A stretch of DNA of 64,000 nt from Hippopus hippopus (GCA_946811185.2 OX328105.1:31871394-31935393); one strand, 5' to 3'. Numbered from the stretch's first letter, positions 1-12,784 are shown. The notes: generated from the letters alone by a model not told the origin. Made by a program: numbers and translations.

Positions 1-227
1 TAACTCTTTACCAAACAAGAAGATATTAGACTTGTCCAAATTCAAAGCATTTGCAGACAACAAAATTAATGTGACTCAAAAATTGAAGTTTGTTTTGGGT
101 AGGGTAGAAAGCATTGTGGGAAAAGGAGAGAAAGCTGGTCACCAGCATTTTCTCCTTTTTCCATGATGTTTTCAAAAGGCATCCTCAGGGTGGTGAAAAC
201 CAGGGATTGTTTGGTAAAGGCTTAAAC
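1..227. repeat. Hairpin MITE, family R1
   Basis: The copy runs from a CTTTACCAAAC end to a matching GTTTGGTAAAGG end. Its core near 130-165 is an inverted repeat, GGAAAAGGAGA against its complement TCTCCTTTTTCC. It carries no coding capacity. The family is the commonest repeat in the window, and the start may be cut by the window edge. Confidence 0.6.
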
Positions 228-1009
228 TTGGCCTGAGAGATAAAATAGGTGAAAAATAGAGAAAGAAATACCTTTTTTTTTGTAATGAATTTTTCATTTG
301 TCACAATACACAGTAAAGTCTGACAAAGGTTATTTGTGGATAAAAGCTTATTATTGTAAATATGTTATTACACCCAGATGTATTGACTCATTTTGATAGA
401 TTGAACGTTGTTAGAATATCAATCAGTAGAAGTATAGATATCAAATGATTAAGTGAATGTACACTTACTTGAAATTAAGATTGCCAAAGTTGATCTGCAT
501 GTAATGCAGTCTTTAGGCTGTATTATTTGTAACTCTTTAATGCAAAGTCTTTCTTTCTTTCAAAAATGAATGCCAATTTCAAATTTCAAACACCAACAAC
601 CTTCTTTATGCTGATTTTGTTATTGTGGATGTTTTCAATTCGCTTTACATCAATTCATAGCCCAGTAAAATAGGTCAACAAAGGACTTACTATTACCTGT
701 AAATCAGTCTCTATCTGGTAAAAAATAAATGGTTTGTAATTTAGATTTTGTTAAGACTATAAAGTTCAAGTGTTTTTCCTTATACTCAAAAGAATCATGT
801 TTCTTATAATGAAATAAAAATGCAGTTGGCAAAACATTTATCAACCAATCCCTTGCAACTTTTTCCACAGAAAGAAAAATCAATTGCAAGTAGAGGAGGG
901 ATAGAGGTAGACTGAAGTTAAACTTTGCTGATAGTTAATTTTTTCGTCTTCAAATTTACTATTTACTATTAAATTCCATGTTTGCTTCTTGTGTGTTGAA
1001 TGTAAGCTT
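228..1009. other. AT-rich stretch, nothing recognised
   Basis: No supported gene, RNA or repeat family is seen. The 61-codon minus-strand ORF at 704-889 has no recognisable motif. Confidence 0.5.
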
Positions 1010-1945
1010 GACTATCTGTTGAGTAAATTCAACATTTATCTGCAGATTGAATTTAAATGTTACGGTCTGCAAACTGAATTCAAACTCTAGAATCTGTAAT
1101 ACTTACATGTATCTGTAACATGAATTCAACCTTTACTGTTTACTATCTACAGATTGAGTTCAAACTCTACTAACTGTTTTGCTACCCAGTAATTTCATTT
1201 GACGTTTAATTGGGGTCTAAAAGTAAATGTCCACTGCTGTTGAAGGTGATTTTAGTCATGGATTACATCAGGCAGCAGACATTCTTTGCTGTCAGATTTT
1301 GATCTAGGCTGTTTGTGAACAATATTAAAAGTGTCAATGGCAGTAAAAGAGATCATCTTTTAATTTCTTCCGATTGAGTTCAAACTTTAGTATCTGCATT
1401 ACTCTCTGTAGACTGAATTCAGCCTTAAAAATCTCTAGACTGAATTCAAACTTTATCTGTATTACTATTTCACCATTACACTATCTAGATTGAATTAAAC
1501 ATTTACTATCTGATTTACTATCCAACCTTCACAGTTTTAACATTGAATTTAAACTTTACTGGCTGTATTTCTATCTGTAGATAGTATTCAACCTTTACAC
1601 TCTCCAGGTTGAATTCAAACTATAAAATCTTTATTACTATCTGTAGATTTAATTCAATCTTTAACATCTGCAGGGTGAATTCTAACTTTATCTCTATTAC
1701 TATCCAACATTAACGATCTCCAGATTGAATTTATTTATCTGAAGAATGAATTTGACCTTTACAATTTCCAAGTTGAATTTAAACTTAAGTATGTGTATTT
1801 CTATCTGCACACTGAAATTAACCATCTGTAGATTGAATTTAACCTTTACAATCTCCAGATTGAAATCAGACTATACTACCTGTATTACTATCTGTCGGTT
1901 GAATTCAGTCTGTAAGATATCAGGTCCTTGTCTGTTGTATTGAAT
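1010..1945. repeat. Degenerate tandem repeat of about 30 bp
   Basis: The words CTGTAGATTGAATTCAAAC, CTTTACTATCTG and their variants recur through the stretch, alternating TCTGTAGATTGAATTCAACC-like and ATCTCCAGATTGAA-like units. Drift between units is high, so the array is old. The 65-codon plus-strand ORF at 1746-1943 lies wholly in the array and is a by-product. Confidence 0.7.
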
Positions 1946-2202
1946 CTCGATTTTATAAACTGACAGAATGTTTTTAAAGGTTTTAAAGTGGGTTTTATTA
2001 TTAAGTAAATGTTATGTACAATGTAAGTACATGTAAATTTATCTGTCTAATAGTATTGTGTTAATTTATTTACTAAAGAGCTCTGCTCTTCCTCAGATAT
2101 TAATAAATTATTAATTTGTAAATACTTATTCCTATATTGTATAGGAAATATTTGGCCAACCCAAAACTAATAAGAAAATACATCAAGCAAAAACTTTTTA
2201 AA

Positions 2203-2622
2203 GCGTTACCAAACAATCCCGTATTTTAACGACACTGACGAATAGTGCTGGTGAAAATTGTGGGAAAAGAAAAATTAGCATTTTCTCCTTTTCTACAACG
2301 TTTTGAACTGTTTAAAAGACTACTTCCATGATTTGAGGCTCATTTTGAGTTTGGTGAGTTAAAACTTTCAAACTGGACGAGTCTTAACCCTTTACCCCAC
2401 ATTCCTGAATTGTAATGAACCTGTGGAAGAAGGCTTTTGAAAACATAGTGGGGGGGGGATAATGAATAGCTGGTAAGTAGCATTTTCTCATTTCCCACAA
2501 TGTTTTCTTTTTTTATTAAAGGATAATTTTCAGTAATTGAGGCACTTCTTAAACTATGGTCTGCGCATGCTTGAATGAATTGAATGAGTCTATAATTTTG
2601 TCATTTGGGAAAGAGTTAAAAA
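2203..2622. repeat. Two adjacent R1 hairpin MITE relics
   Basis: Two diverged copies meet near 2388 (CTTAACCCTTTACC). Each keeps part of the GGAAAA...TTTTCTCC core and the ACAATGTTTTC arm. The interior is drifted and has a short G run near 2450. Confidence 0.5.
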
Positions 2623-4440
2623 ATTTTTTGTATGGTAGAGACATAGCAAAGTCATAAAATTCATGATTGTTTGTCAGTTTGATTTTTTATTGTGATATCC
2701 TGTTGTTGTTTTCGAATAAATATTGTGTTGTAAAAAATAAAAGGAACATGGTTTGTTCGTTATTTTGCTCACTCAGTCTTCTAGGCTCTATGACATTGTC
2801 TTAATTGTTTACAAAAAAATGAAGAAAAGGACAGAGCGGATGATAGAATAGCGTGCTTAAATACTTACTTATGAGTTTGATTGAATTTGCATTGATTTAA
2901 CATCGCCACTGGTTGCCCATAATCGTCGACGCTCCCTGAAGACTGTTAGTTTTGTTATAGGGGATAGTACAAGATACATGTACATGACGAAACTCCTAAG
3001 TTATGCCCTAGCACCGTGACATGGGACCTCGGTTTAACGTCTCATTCGTAAAACTATTAGTAATTTTAGATGGCCAGCCGTGGGGCACGAACCCACACCC
3101 TCAAGTGACCTAAGACTTGATGTTTACAAGTCATACGGGCAATACACAGTTGGGGTAATTGGCAAGACAATGAGGCTAAAAAAAAGATACGATGGGGCAT
3201 AGGAAAAAGTATGAATGGGGCTATATTACCTGTACTTTTAGTTGAAGTCAATGGGGCTAATTCTGTTGCATTTAGCTGTATTCTCTTACCGAAAAAGGCA
3301 AGATTGCTAAGATACTCTACTCTGTAATATACATTTAATTAAGATCAGACAAAGTAAAATAAGCACATTTTGAGTTTGAATACACTAAAGCATTAAAATG
3401 TTATAATTACAGTCAGCCCCAGGTGTGCATGTATATGTCTTGGAACTTTAAAATGCATTACTCAGTTTCTATGTTCAAAGCACAACATATAAGCATGTAC
3501 ATGTCCTAAAACTTTAAAAGCTTTATGCAGTTTCTCAGCACACATCATTTGAACATTACACTAGGTCATTTCTTGCCAAAACACTTCATCAAGAATAAAG
3601 GAACAGTTACGCCTGTTGAGCATTTTTTATGACATTCTTTTACCTGTATTTTAATTCTTTGTAATAGGTGTAGACAACTTGTTAACGTACAGGTTACCGT
3701 AGCCCCTTTCATTCCTTTTCATTTAGCCCCATTCTATACTTTCAGAATCTAAATGTTACCCCTATTGTAATGCAGCCAGTCCTACTCTCTACCACTTGAG
3801 TTATGCGGGCTGGTCTCATTAGTAGTACAGATAACTGGCCCAAAATGCGATGTTACTTTTTGACTGGTGGCCTCTGGGTTCAGGGACGATCAAAACAAAA
3901 TCAGTTGAAAGCTCCGCACAGATTTTGTGCGCAAGGTTGAACTCTCATTATTTCGCAAATAGAGCACAAAACTAGGATTTAAACATACCTGTTGCTTGCG
4001 TATTCAATTAGCCTTTGTTTGAAATACAAATATTATCAATTTAAACGCTGAACATAAGTGAAAACCGTGCATTTTCATCTGTTACTCGAGTAACGTTACT
4101 TTACGTTCCAGAAAACACACAAAAAGGCCGCCACGCACGATAAATTTCGTCAGTGTTTTTTCCGAGATTTACACGTTGTAAACGACTTCTACAAGCTCTT
4201 TAGGTAATGAAAGGTTTAATAATTTGTCTTTGGTCATGTTTGTTACTGAAAGTTAGTTGCATTTCGCTGCAATACAGATTAAATCGACGAAACAGAAAGT
4301 CAGTATAGCGCTCTATCTTTGCTACCGGAAAATTTACGATGGAATTGAAACGGAACGGTGCACAATAATTGTCCAAATATGAAAAAAATCATCGTAGCGT
4401 CTCATTATTGAGGTTAGTCTTATTAGGGGCCCTCCTGTAC
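2623..4440. other. Unassigned, with faint SINE-like fragments
   Basis: No gene is supported. Short reverse-oriented tRNA-like fragments occur at about 3065-3115 (GGGGCACGAACCC) and 3770-3815 (TACTCTCTACCACTTGAG), consistent with decayed SINE heads. Confidence 0.35.
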
Positions 4441-4441
4441 C

Positions 4442-4663
4442 ATTGGTAAAGTCTTTACTACATGACAAAATTTTGGATTTGTCCAAATTTCAAACAGTTG
4501 CAGACAACAAGTAAAATGTTGTTCAAATGTAAGATTTGTTTCGGAAAGACGAAAAAACATTGTTGGATAAGGTGAATGTTCTTACATTTTCTCCTTTTCC
4601 CACAATGTTTTCAAAAGCCCTCTTCCAGAAGGAGTGAAAACTCGGAATTGTATGGTAAGTTAA
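4442..4663. repeat. R1 hairpin MITE
   Basis: The copy shares AAATTTTGGATTTGTCC, TTGCAGACAACAA and the TTTCTCCTTTTCCCACAATG arm with the other R1 copies. The inner palindrome is partly destroyed. Confidence 0.6.
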
Positions 4664-4839
4664 AGCGTTGGATTTATAATCAGGAAAACCCCATTTGATT
4701 TCCACTGGCGGCGCTGGTTACGTTGGAGTTTCCTTGGGCAAAACACTGCAAAGCCTTCGCCTAATACTGATGTAACTTTGGACAGGCGAAAACAAGTAAG
4801 CAGCAGGCTGCTAAACACGACTCAAGAACCTTCTGTGGA

Positions 4840-4900
4840 CAGGGTAGATCAAGATCAGACTACACAGAACGTGCACTCTGATCTTGGGTCTAAACTGACT
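4840..4900. repeat. Palindromic MITE core, family R2
   Basis: GTAGATCAAGATCAGACT is followed by a CACAGAACGTGC loop and then by the complement GATCTTGGGTCTA. Upstream lies a SINE-like tail (4730-4800) and a CTGCTAAACACGACTCAAG arm typical of longer R2 copies. Confidence 0.6.
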
Positions 4901-5134
4901 GATAAGGAGATATTTTTCCTAAAAAATGTAACGTCGATATGAAGTTGTGTTTCTTTCAAATTAAGAAAGTCTTGAAGAATAAGACTAAGAATATCATCAA
5001 GAATGATGTTGAATACGGACCCAGAAGATGTGTCACACGTACTTTCATATTTAGACAATTCTTAAGAATAAGACAACGTAATGTTCTCAAGAATGGTTGT
5101 TGAATACAGAACACAGTGTCACGTTCTTGTCTTT

Positions 5135-5515
5135 GCAAAGATCACCGATCTATGTCGTCATATTTTTGTCCTTGGGAAAGCATTGGCGATTTATGACGTA
5201 ACGCCACAGCCTCGGTAAAGTCCTTACTATCTATTACGACAAAATTCTTATCCTTGGCAAAGCACTGACGATCTATGACGCCATAGCCTCGGCAAAGCAT
5301 TGACGATCTATGACGTAACGCAATAGCCGCGTCAAAGCTTGACGACCTATGACGTAACCCCCTAGCCTCAGCAAAGCCCTTAATATCTATTACTTTAAAA
5401 TTCTTACCCTTTGCAAGGCACTTTTGATTCATGACGTCAAAGCCTTTACGGTATCTGAACTCAAAATTCGTACCCTTGGCATAGCATTTACGATCTTTGA
5501 CAAAGCAGGCTATTT
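5135..5515. repeat. Tandem repeat rich in GACGATCTATGACG
   Basis: Units combining GACGATCTATGACGTAACGC, CATAGCCTCGGCAAAGC and TTCTTACCCTTGGCA recur irregularly with a period of about 40-55 bases. The 148-codon minus-strand ORF at 5142-5588 is a product of this low-stop repeat, not a gene. Confidence 0.65.
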
Positions 5516-5774
5516 CTGTTTTCGGCAAAACATTTTTCTTTTTACGACTGCTAAAATAGGGGAGATCTTCCTCCCAGCGAGTCGGCAATCTTATTTGAAT
5601 TTAATTGCAGTTTAAGCTCATAACTCTCCGACTGTAATTAAGATTCCGGGAATTTCGATGAGTTTTTAACTATCAGTTTCAGTGCATAGTAATTCTTTAA
5701 AGTTCCTGAAATGTATAGGTTATTTTACTGAACATCCATGTTAGAATAAAATTGTTTTTGTAAGTTGATGAAAT

Positions 5775-6000
5775 GTCGATTGATAAGTTCTTTCAAAAGT
5801 GAGTTTAATGCATCTGCAAAAAGTATCAGCTCAGGTCAGCTCGCGATGGCTGACCAAGGCCGAGACATTTTGGTATCAGTCAATTTTCTGCATGTCAAAG
5901 GACCTGTCCACTTCACGATTCATCATTGGTTGTTGACAAAATCGATTGGTGATGACTTGCTTGGTATAATGCAATACGGAGATTTATTAAACCTCATTTT
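5775..6000 (-). repeat. MITE, family R3 (diverged copy)
   Basis: The copy is in reverse orientation relative to 24840-25115. It keeps ATGCATCTGCAAAAAG, an AGGTCAGCTCGCGATGGCTGACC inner hairpin and the CACTTCACGATTCATC segment. Confidence 0.5.
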
Positions 6001-6020
6001 TCCATAGCGCCACTCATATA

Positions 6021-7274
6021 TACTGGACAAAAAAGTTAAGGATCATTATTTTGTTTTTACCTACTTCTGAGAAAGAAATGTATTTTTGGGTAAAATTGAC
6101 ATCTGTACATTCCTCAATTCACCATCACTAACACCAGGTTGTTGATTTGACCCCCAATCGGATCGTCCAATTTGTACTTTAGCCCGTCAGGACCATTATC
6201 TGGCGACTATCGCACGCAGGCAAAAGCTTTAAAAGTTAGCTGTAAACCTCAATAATTACTTTCTTTAAGCAACTGGGGAGCAAGTAACGACACAGATCCT
6301 TGGAAATAGACTTCTTCTGCAATTACTAGTTCAGACAATCGGTTGTTTGAACAGTTTTGACAAGTCGGTGCCGAAAGGCAAGGTTAGACACTGTGCGTAA
6401 TTACGTCAGCTGGCAACTCCATCATTGAACCCTAGCTCTCTTCACAGATGGTTCTCGCTTCTGTGTTGACTTTGATGATAGTCGTAGGCGAATTTGGCGT
6501 ACACCATGAGAACGATTCGCTGACTGTTGTGTTACAGAACCGAACCGCTTTTAAGGTGGATCTGTCATCGTTTTGGCTGGCTTCAGTATTGATGGGAATA
6601 CAGACTAACAGGAAGCGAATGGCAAACTTACTGGTGTCAGATATAGGGTCGAGATCCTGTACCTGATTTTTAGGTCGTATGCAGGTGCTAATGGAAATAA
6701 CTTTCTCCCATTGGACCATAATGCAATTCCGCATAGAGCAAGATCAGTGAATGATTATCTTGAAGCTGAGACAATTGACTGTTTCATTAGCCTAGTTGCT
6801 TCCCTAACCTGAACCCTGTTACAGCATGCCTTACACATGATCCAAAGGGCAGTTTCTACTCGATCAGTAGTTCCACGCAACTGCAAGAAGCTCGAGATTG
6901 CGCTCCACCAGGAATGAGCCAAAATTCAGCACAACTCTTTTCCGCGGCACATCTGAAACACGCAAAGGTGATGCAATGCTAAGAATTGACTTCGCGGTGG
7001 ACACACAAATTACTGATCATGGCCTACGAGACACTTGTTGGACAAATTATTGCTTTACTGTAATACTGCTATCTTGAAATTCATTTTGGATTTTGGGGGT
7101 GTCTTACCTTTTGTGATTTATCGATTTGATAACAGAATGAATTTGTTAATTTTGAATTGAAACTGATTCAGTTATTGTTGTTGAGTATTTCTAGTATGTT
7201 CAGTGTTTATTTTCAGATTTTTCCTGTTTTTGCAATACATTACAAATAATGATCCATAACTTTTTTGTCCAGTA
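6021..7274 (+). mobile_element. Tc1-like transposon relic
   Basis: Inverted ends start TACTGGACAAAAAAGTTA (6021) and finish with the complement at 7274, next to TA, as expected for Tc1/mariner insertion. The length of 1.25 kb fits a Tc1 element. A decayed plus-strand transposase is read from about 6437: LFTDGSRF catalytic-Asp block, then a GNTD-like strand region, then a DHNAIPHRA block equivalent to the second Asp region, and later ALHQE. Frameshifts and stops break all frames, so the copy is dead. The 72-codon ORF at 6448-6666 is an out-of-frame shadow. Confidence 0.75.
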
Positions 7275-7404
7275 TATGTATATAGACGTATCGTAAGTCA
7301 TTGTGGCAAGAGATAAATTGCACATTACGACAACTTCAGTCAAGTACAAACGATAAAAATTTTTCTGAGTTTCAGTGGATTTATTTTGAGTCGTCGAAAG
7401 AGGT

Positions 7405-7672
7405 CGAAACTACATGAGCCATGCTCAGTGAAAAGGGGGCTTAGTACGTCTGCAATAAGTATCGACCCATGTCTGCCTGCGCAGGCTGACCTGAGCCGAA
7501 ACTTTTCGCTATTGGTCAATATTCTGTACGCCCAAAGACCAATCTACCTCATGATTCAGTCGATTGTTAAAAAAGTGGCAATTGTGGATCCATAATTATG
7601 TGATGGCTTTATTGGTACAATGCATCACGGAGATGCTTTAAGCCCCGTTTTGCCAGAGAATGGCTCAACTAT
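7405..7672 (-). repeat. MITE, family R3 (near complete)
   Basis: Ends GAGCCATGCTCAGTG (left) and CCAGAGAATGGCTC (right) form the terminal inverted repeat. Inside is the CTGCCTGCGCAGGCTGACC hairpin. The segment TGGATCCATAATTATGTGATGG is uninterrupted here, which makes this copy the reference for the fold-back insertion site seen in other copies. Confidence 0.65.
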
Positions 7673-8010
7673 ATTTGGCACTGGAAGAGTCAAATAAGCT
7701 AAATTGTCATTGGCTGACCAAAGGGTGAACATGGGATGACCATATTTATGCTGACCTCTGTTACAGAGATAGAAGTGGGGGGGGGGGGGCTGCATCAGAT
7801 TAGTTTATAATAGACATATGTCGATAGAAACTGGTCGAAAAAGATAGGTCAGCTCGGCGATATAGACTATACATAATTGATAAAGTCGCGTTGAATGCTA
7901 GAGAGTAATGATTTTTTTTTTACGATATGAAGGGCAGCGACTCCGCGATATGAACTATAAATATCGGATAAGCTTGTGTCTTCAAGTGTAGCTTACCATA
8001 AACATTTAGG
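7673..8010. other. Unassigned
   Basis: No gene is seen. A G homopolymer of about 14 bases lies near 7776-7789. Confidence 0.5.
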
Positions 8011-8014
8011 GGGT

Positions 8015-8235
8015 CGTCCATGGTTCAGGCCGTAAGGTGTCGTACTGGTAGTTAGGAAATCCAGGTTCAATACCCGCTGACCGCCCTGGTCATTTGAGAG
8101 TGTCCTTTGTGCAAGGCATTGCAGATCCCTGTCTTAATGTTGATAAAACTCAGGAAAGCATGAATATGTGACCTATTGCCTTGATAGCGCTAAAAACTGT
8201 TTGAAGAAGCCTGGCTTAAGACTAGTCACATGATT
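8015..8235 (+). repeat. tRNA-derived SINE (diverged)
   Basis: A TCCAGGTTCAATACCCG B-box-like segment is followed by a CCTTTGTGCAAGGCATTG middle and a GAATATGTGACCTATTGCC segment. The last is shared with the SINE at 21846-22110 (GAATATGTGAACTGTCGCC). Confidence 0.5.
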
Positions 8236-8817
8236 GTATAAGACGGAACTTTTCAGCCAATAAGATTGCTGATCTCGGCTCTGGAATTAACCTTGGGTGT
8301 AGAATAATTGACGGATATATTACAAGGGCCCATATTCATCCATTCTAAGTTGGATTCTTAGTCTAATGTTTTAAAAAATGTGAATTTAAAAGTAGCAAAA
8401 TTTCTTATTAGCTAAACGAACTGTTGTAGCCAGTCAGAAATTGTGTTATTGTTATTAGAAATCGACTAAAAATGCAATTTTGAATGTTTCGTTAATCAAT
8501 ACGAACCTGGATCTCAGTGAAAGGTTTGTGGAAAAGTACTACAACGTTTATTTGATACGAAGGGTGGCTGTTCTGCGATAAAGTTATAAATATTTAATAA
8601 AGACAAGAGAAGTATGAACCATAAATATACAATAAGCGAGTATACCTCTAGGACCACTGGAAGGTCGACACTTGGTTCCTGTTCACCAACCGTTTTCCGT
8701 GATATTCTATTTTTGATTTGTGACTTCTGTCTCAGCCAATCAGATGGCTAGACCTAGAATCAAGAAGTGGAGCGGAATTTGAAATGGTTGATCAGTACTA
8801 ACTCAGCTTGAAAATAG
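8236..8817. other. Unassigned AT-rich stretch
   Basis: No supported coding, RNA or repeat unit is recognised. Confidence 0.4.
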
Positions 8818-9415
8818 TTTTTAACGGTTTGTGAATTCGCCATCAAGTTACAAACAGCTCCGAATGGTTGGTGGACAAGTCTTCTCGCTACAAAAAGAGT
8901 CGAATGGTTATGGTTGGTGCATACGTGGCCTGGTTACACACAGTAACAAATAGTTGGTAGATTCATTCCCTCCTTACAGACAGTCCCAAATACTTTGTAA
9001 ATTCGTCCCCTGGTTCCAAACAGCTCCGAATGGTTGTCAGATACTTCTGCTCGCAAAAAAAAAAAGAAAAAAGGTCGGATGGCTATGATTGGTGCATACG
9101 TGCCCGGTTACAAACTGTTATGAATGGTTGATAGATTCATTCCCTGGTTACAGACAGTCCAAAATGGTTTGTACATTCGTCCCGTGGTTACAAAAAGTTT
9201 CAATGGTTGGTGAATACCTTTCCTGGTTACAGATAGCTTTGAATGAATGAGAAATACGTACATCTTCACGTTAACAAACAGGTTCGGATGGTTTGTTAGT
9301 TTGTCCCTTTGTTACAAATAAGTCCAAGTAATTGGTAAATACGTGACGTGGTTATAATTATGATTATGGTTGCTGTATACGCGCCCCTGTTAGAAACAGT
9401 TCTGAACACTGTCTG
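8818..9415. repeat. Minisatellite block 1, unit about 40 bp
   Basis: Units of the type GTTACAAACAGTTCCGAATG followed by GTTGGTGAATACGTCCCTG repeat with roughly 40-base spacing and considerable drift. An A-run near 9055 interrupts one unit. Confidence 0.7.
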
Positions 9416-9984
9416 CGCATGTCATATTCTTCGAAGATTCGACCTGTCTGCTAAGACGCATCACCATCTCCTGTACAAGAGAAAATTAATACGCTGCTAA
9501 TAAAGTAGCAATGGAGAAAATGGCCATGAACAATACATCTGTGAAAAAATGTAGCCTGTTTTTCGCTTCAAATATTTTGAAAATTTAATTATTTCAAATG
9601 GGAAAAATAGGTTTCACAAATACTCTTGTTTTACTGCACATCTTTGACTACAGTTTCTTAAAATAGACTTTAGGAAACCAGGATTCGTTCAAGGTTTTTC
9701 CACAGAGATATCAACAAGAAGTGTCTGGGCTTATATCGAAGCTATTGCCCAAGCCTGTAAGGGGCTGTTTTACTAAATGGTCGGTGCATAGGTTACATGC
9801 TAGCTGATGATAGCTGAATGAATCGTACCTGGTAGCGTTTAATGAGTAAGCTTTTATTTTTATTTTGAAATTCAAAGTAACGGTTGTCGTTTTGAAAAGT
9901 AATCCGGTTCTGTACCCAGAATGCCCAAATCAGATAGATGTGTATTTTGAAGAACGCCGCCTAACGGAAGATAGTGCAGTTCTG
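9416..9984. other. Unique spacer inside the minisatellite
   Basis: The 40-bp unit is not detectable for about 570 bases, then resumes. No gene or transposon ends are seen, but a secondary insertion into the array would explain it. Confidence 0.4.
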
Positions 9985-11098
9985 AATGGTTGAGAAATAA
10001 CTCATTTAGTTACAGTCAGATCCGGACAGTTGGTAAATACTGGCCATGATTAAAACAGTTCTGCATGGGTGGTGAATTCGTTCCCTGGTCACAAATAGTT
10101 CCAAACGGAATACGTCTCTTGGTTATGATCAGTTCCGAATGGCTGGTGAATACGTCCCCGCGTAACAAACAGTTCCGAATGGTTGGTGTTTAGGTGCCCT
10201 GGTGACAAACAGTTTCAAATGGTTGGTGAATCGTCTCCTGGTTAAAGACAGTTCCAAATAGTTGGTAGATACGTGTCATGGTTAAATTCAGTTCCGAATG
10301 GTTGATGAATGCTTCCACTATTTACAAACAGATCTGAATGACTTATGAATACGTCCCCTGGCTACAAATCAATAGTCAATTTTGAAACGTTGTTTAGTTA
10401 ACAAAAGTCCAAATGATTTTTAGATTTGTCCCTTGTTAACAAATACACCCGAATGGTTGGTAAATACGTGCCACGATTACAAACAGTTCCTAATGATTGG
10501 TCAGTACATGCCCTGGTTACAAACAGTTCTGAATGGTTCGTGAGTACATCCTCTGATTACAAAAAGTTCCGAATGATTGGTGAATACTTACCTTGGTTAT
10601 AAATAGTTCCTAATAAATGATTTATTCTTTCCCTGGTAACAAACAGTTTCAAAATGGTTGGCGAATACGTCTTCTCGTTACAAGCAGTTTCGTAACAAGC
10701 AGATCCGAACGTTTGATGAATACGTCTTCTCGTTACAAACAGATCCGAATGGTTGGTGGATATGTGTTCTGGTAACAAACAGATCCGAATGGTTGGAAAA
10801 TACGTCTTCTCGTTACAAGCAGTTCCGAATGGTCGGTGAATACGTGTTCTGATAACAAACAGATCCGAATGGTTGGTAAATAAGTGCCCTGGTTAGAAAC
10901 AGTTCCGAATGGTTGGTGAATACATGTTCTCGTGACAAACAATCCGAATGGTTGGTGAATATGTGTTCTCGTAACAAACAGATCTGAATGACTGGTGAAT
11001 TCATCGTCTGGTTAAAAAAAGTTCTGAATGGTTAGTAGATAGGTGCCCTTGTTACTAACAGTTCCGAATGGTTGATAGATACGTCCTCTGGTTGAAAG
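9985..11098. repeat. Minisatellite block 2, unit about 40 bp
   Basis: This is the same unit as block 1, with better-kept copies between 10560 and 11000, where ACAAACAGATCCGAATGG and TTGGTGAATACGTCTTCTCG alternate. The four ORFs of 63-73 codons on both strands between 10557 and 11004 are repeat artefacts that translate to periodic peptides. Confidence 0.8.
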
Positions 11099-11147
11099 TA
11101 CTTTCGGGGACAAGGTTAGCTGTTTGTTTTAAATCTACTTAGACCGG

Positions 11148-11260
11148 CTTGGTAGCTCAGTGGTTAGCGTATCCGAATCGGGGCCTGGTGGTTGCGAGTT
11201 CGATACCCGGTTAAGGCAAACTTTCTTTCGAGCGATTTTTCGCCCCTTTCCCCAGATGCA
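11148..11260 (+). repeat. SINE head, tRNA-like
   Basis: A-box-like GGTAGCTCAGTGGTTAGCG and B-box GCGAGTTCGATACCCGG are spaced as in a tRNA. The flanks do not pair into an acceptor stem and a non-tRNA body follows, so it is a SINE promoter region rather than a tRNA gene. Confidence 0.55.
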
Positions 11261-11604
11261 TGTGAGAAAAGTTGTCATTGACTTGGAGAGAAAGTTGTGT
11301 CAGAACTGAGAAAGCCTAAACTCCAAAACAAACAAAATAAACACATATGTTTTCTTAAAAGTAACCTTTCTGGCTGATTGTAGTGATTTTTTACCGTATA
11401 TGTATCCCAAATGATGTGTGTTGTCTTTAAACTGGTGGTAAACCTTTTTTAGAAGAGAAGGAAGTCCTTGTTAACATGTTTGCCTTTTTCTACGATGTTT
11501 TCTACAGTCTTCTTCCTGACGGTTGAATCATTAATCTGTTAGACAAACGGACACACCTGGAAAAATAGCAAAAAATTATTGTCATATGAACTTCAATCAA
11601 AACC

Positions 11605-11735
11605 AACAGTTAACCCTTAGGCTGCTAAGCGCGACTCGCTGACCTTTTGCGGATAGTGTAGATCAAGATCACACTGCACAGAACGTGCAGTCTGATCTTT
11701 GATCTACACTGTCCGATAAGGACATGTCCCCCCCC
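11605..11735. repeat. Palindromic MITE, family R2
   Basis: GTGTAGATCAAGATCACACT and its complement flank an ACAGAACGTG loop. The outer arms GGCTGCTAAGCGCGACTCG and TGTCCGATAAGG are typical of fuller copies. Confidence 0.7.
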
Positions 11736-11867
11736 CTCCAAAAAAAAAAAAAAAGAATAAAAAAAAACTTTGAAATAGCAAAACTTAAGATTTCTACCAT
11801 CGGCTTAAATTTTCATTTCACTTATTCTGCAGGATAATGGTCAATGTATCACTTCTGACAATATGGC

Positions 11868-12130
11868 CTGCAACACGCGAAAAGGGGCATTCGGACATTT
11901 ACGTAAAGTGTCGTCTCGGATCAGCCTGCGCAGTCCGCGCATGCTAATCCGAACCGACACTTTCAATTTTTATGCAATTTTCTGTTTTGCGCAAGTCTAC
12001 TGTAGCACAAAATCGAATGTAGTCGTAAAGTGCCGTCTCGGATTAGCCTGCGCGGACTGCGCAGGCTGATCCGAGACGACACTTTACGCAAATGTCCGAA
12101 TGCCCCTTTTCGCGTGTTGCGAACCATATT
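11868..12130. repeat. MITE, family R4, about 255 bp
   Basis: Terminal inverted repeats of about 70 bp start AACACGCGAAAAGGGGCATT and continue through CGGACATTTACG and GTGTCGTCTCGGATCAGC; the right arm is the complement. ATATGG/CCATAT flank the ends. A second internal inverted segment (GTGCCGTCTCGGATTAGCC) lies beside the right arm. Two ORFs here (11863-12069 plus, 11963-12151 minus) are arm artefacts that encode the same peptide on opposite strands. Confidence 0.85.
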
Positions 12131-12654
12131 TGCTACATAAGTTTTTTTCAAAGCCGAAACTGCTTTTGTCTATAGTATAGATCAACATCGGTCTGCACAG
12201 AACGTGTAGTTTGCCATTTTATCCACTCTGACGTAACATTTGCATACAGTATTCTTAGGAGCAAAGGTAATAAAATTACTTTTTTTCTATCGACTAAATA
12301 TTACCATTATCTGTCGCTCAAAGTCTGTATGAGGGTTTAGATTGGATCATATAACACTACTGTATATTTCACCCTGGTGGATAGGCAGGCGTGCTCGGGT
12401 TCTTATTGACTGGATTAATTAATGGATTCCGGTCACTCCGAAGTGGGGTAACTGATCTAGTCTTGTGATAGTATACCGGAAGACGACTAATGATAGGCAC
12501 ACTAACGACTAAACGTTCGAAAATCAAAATACATGCTGCAGACAAACCTTCGAAACAACCCTGCTTTTTAATGATGGTATGGATTAAATTTGCTTCTATT
12601 TTGACCGCCATTTTTTTTTTAATATTCTTTCACTTGTATCACGGCTCACTTATT
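12131..12654. other. Unassigned
   Basis: No supported gene is seen. A degenerate R2-like arm lies near 12180-12225 (AGATCAACATCGGTCTGCAC). Confidence 0.4.
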
Positions 12655-12784
12655 CATGTATAGGTTTCACCAGTACTAGGCCAGGGCCCTGAGGTGTCTT
12701 ACCCAAGGACACTTCAACAACAACAACAAAAAAAAAAAAACTAAAACATGCAAAGATGAAAAAACTGGAGGTGATCAATTATTT

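Noticed and set aside
5142..5588. 148-codon minus-strand ORF
   Set aside because: It lies wholly in a tandem repeat and translates to periodic peptide.
10557..11004. Overlapping ORFs on both strands
   Set aside because: They are products of the 40-bp minisatellite.
11148..11215. Possible tRNA gene with A and B boxes
   Set aside because: There is no paired acceptor stem and a SINE body follows; the same holds for 21846-21915 and 24025-24070.
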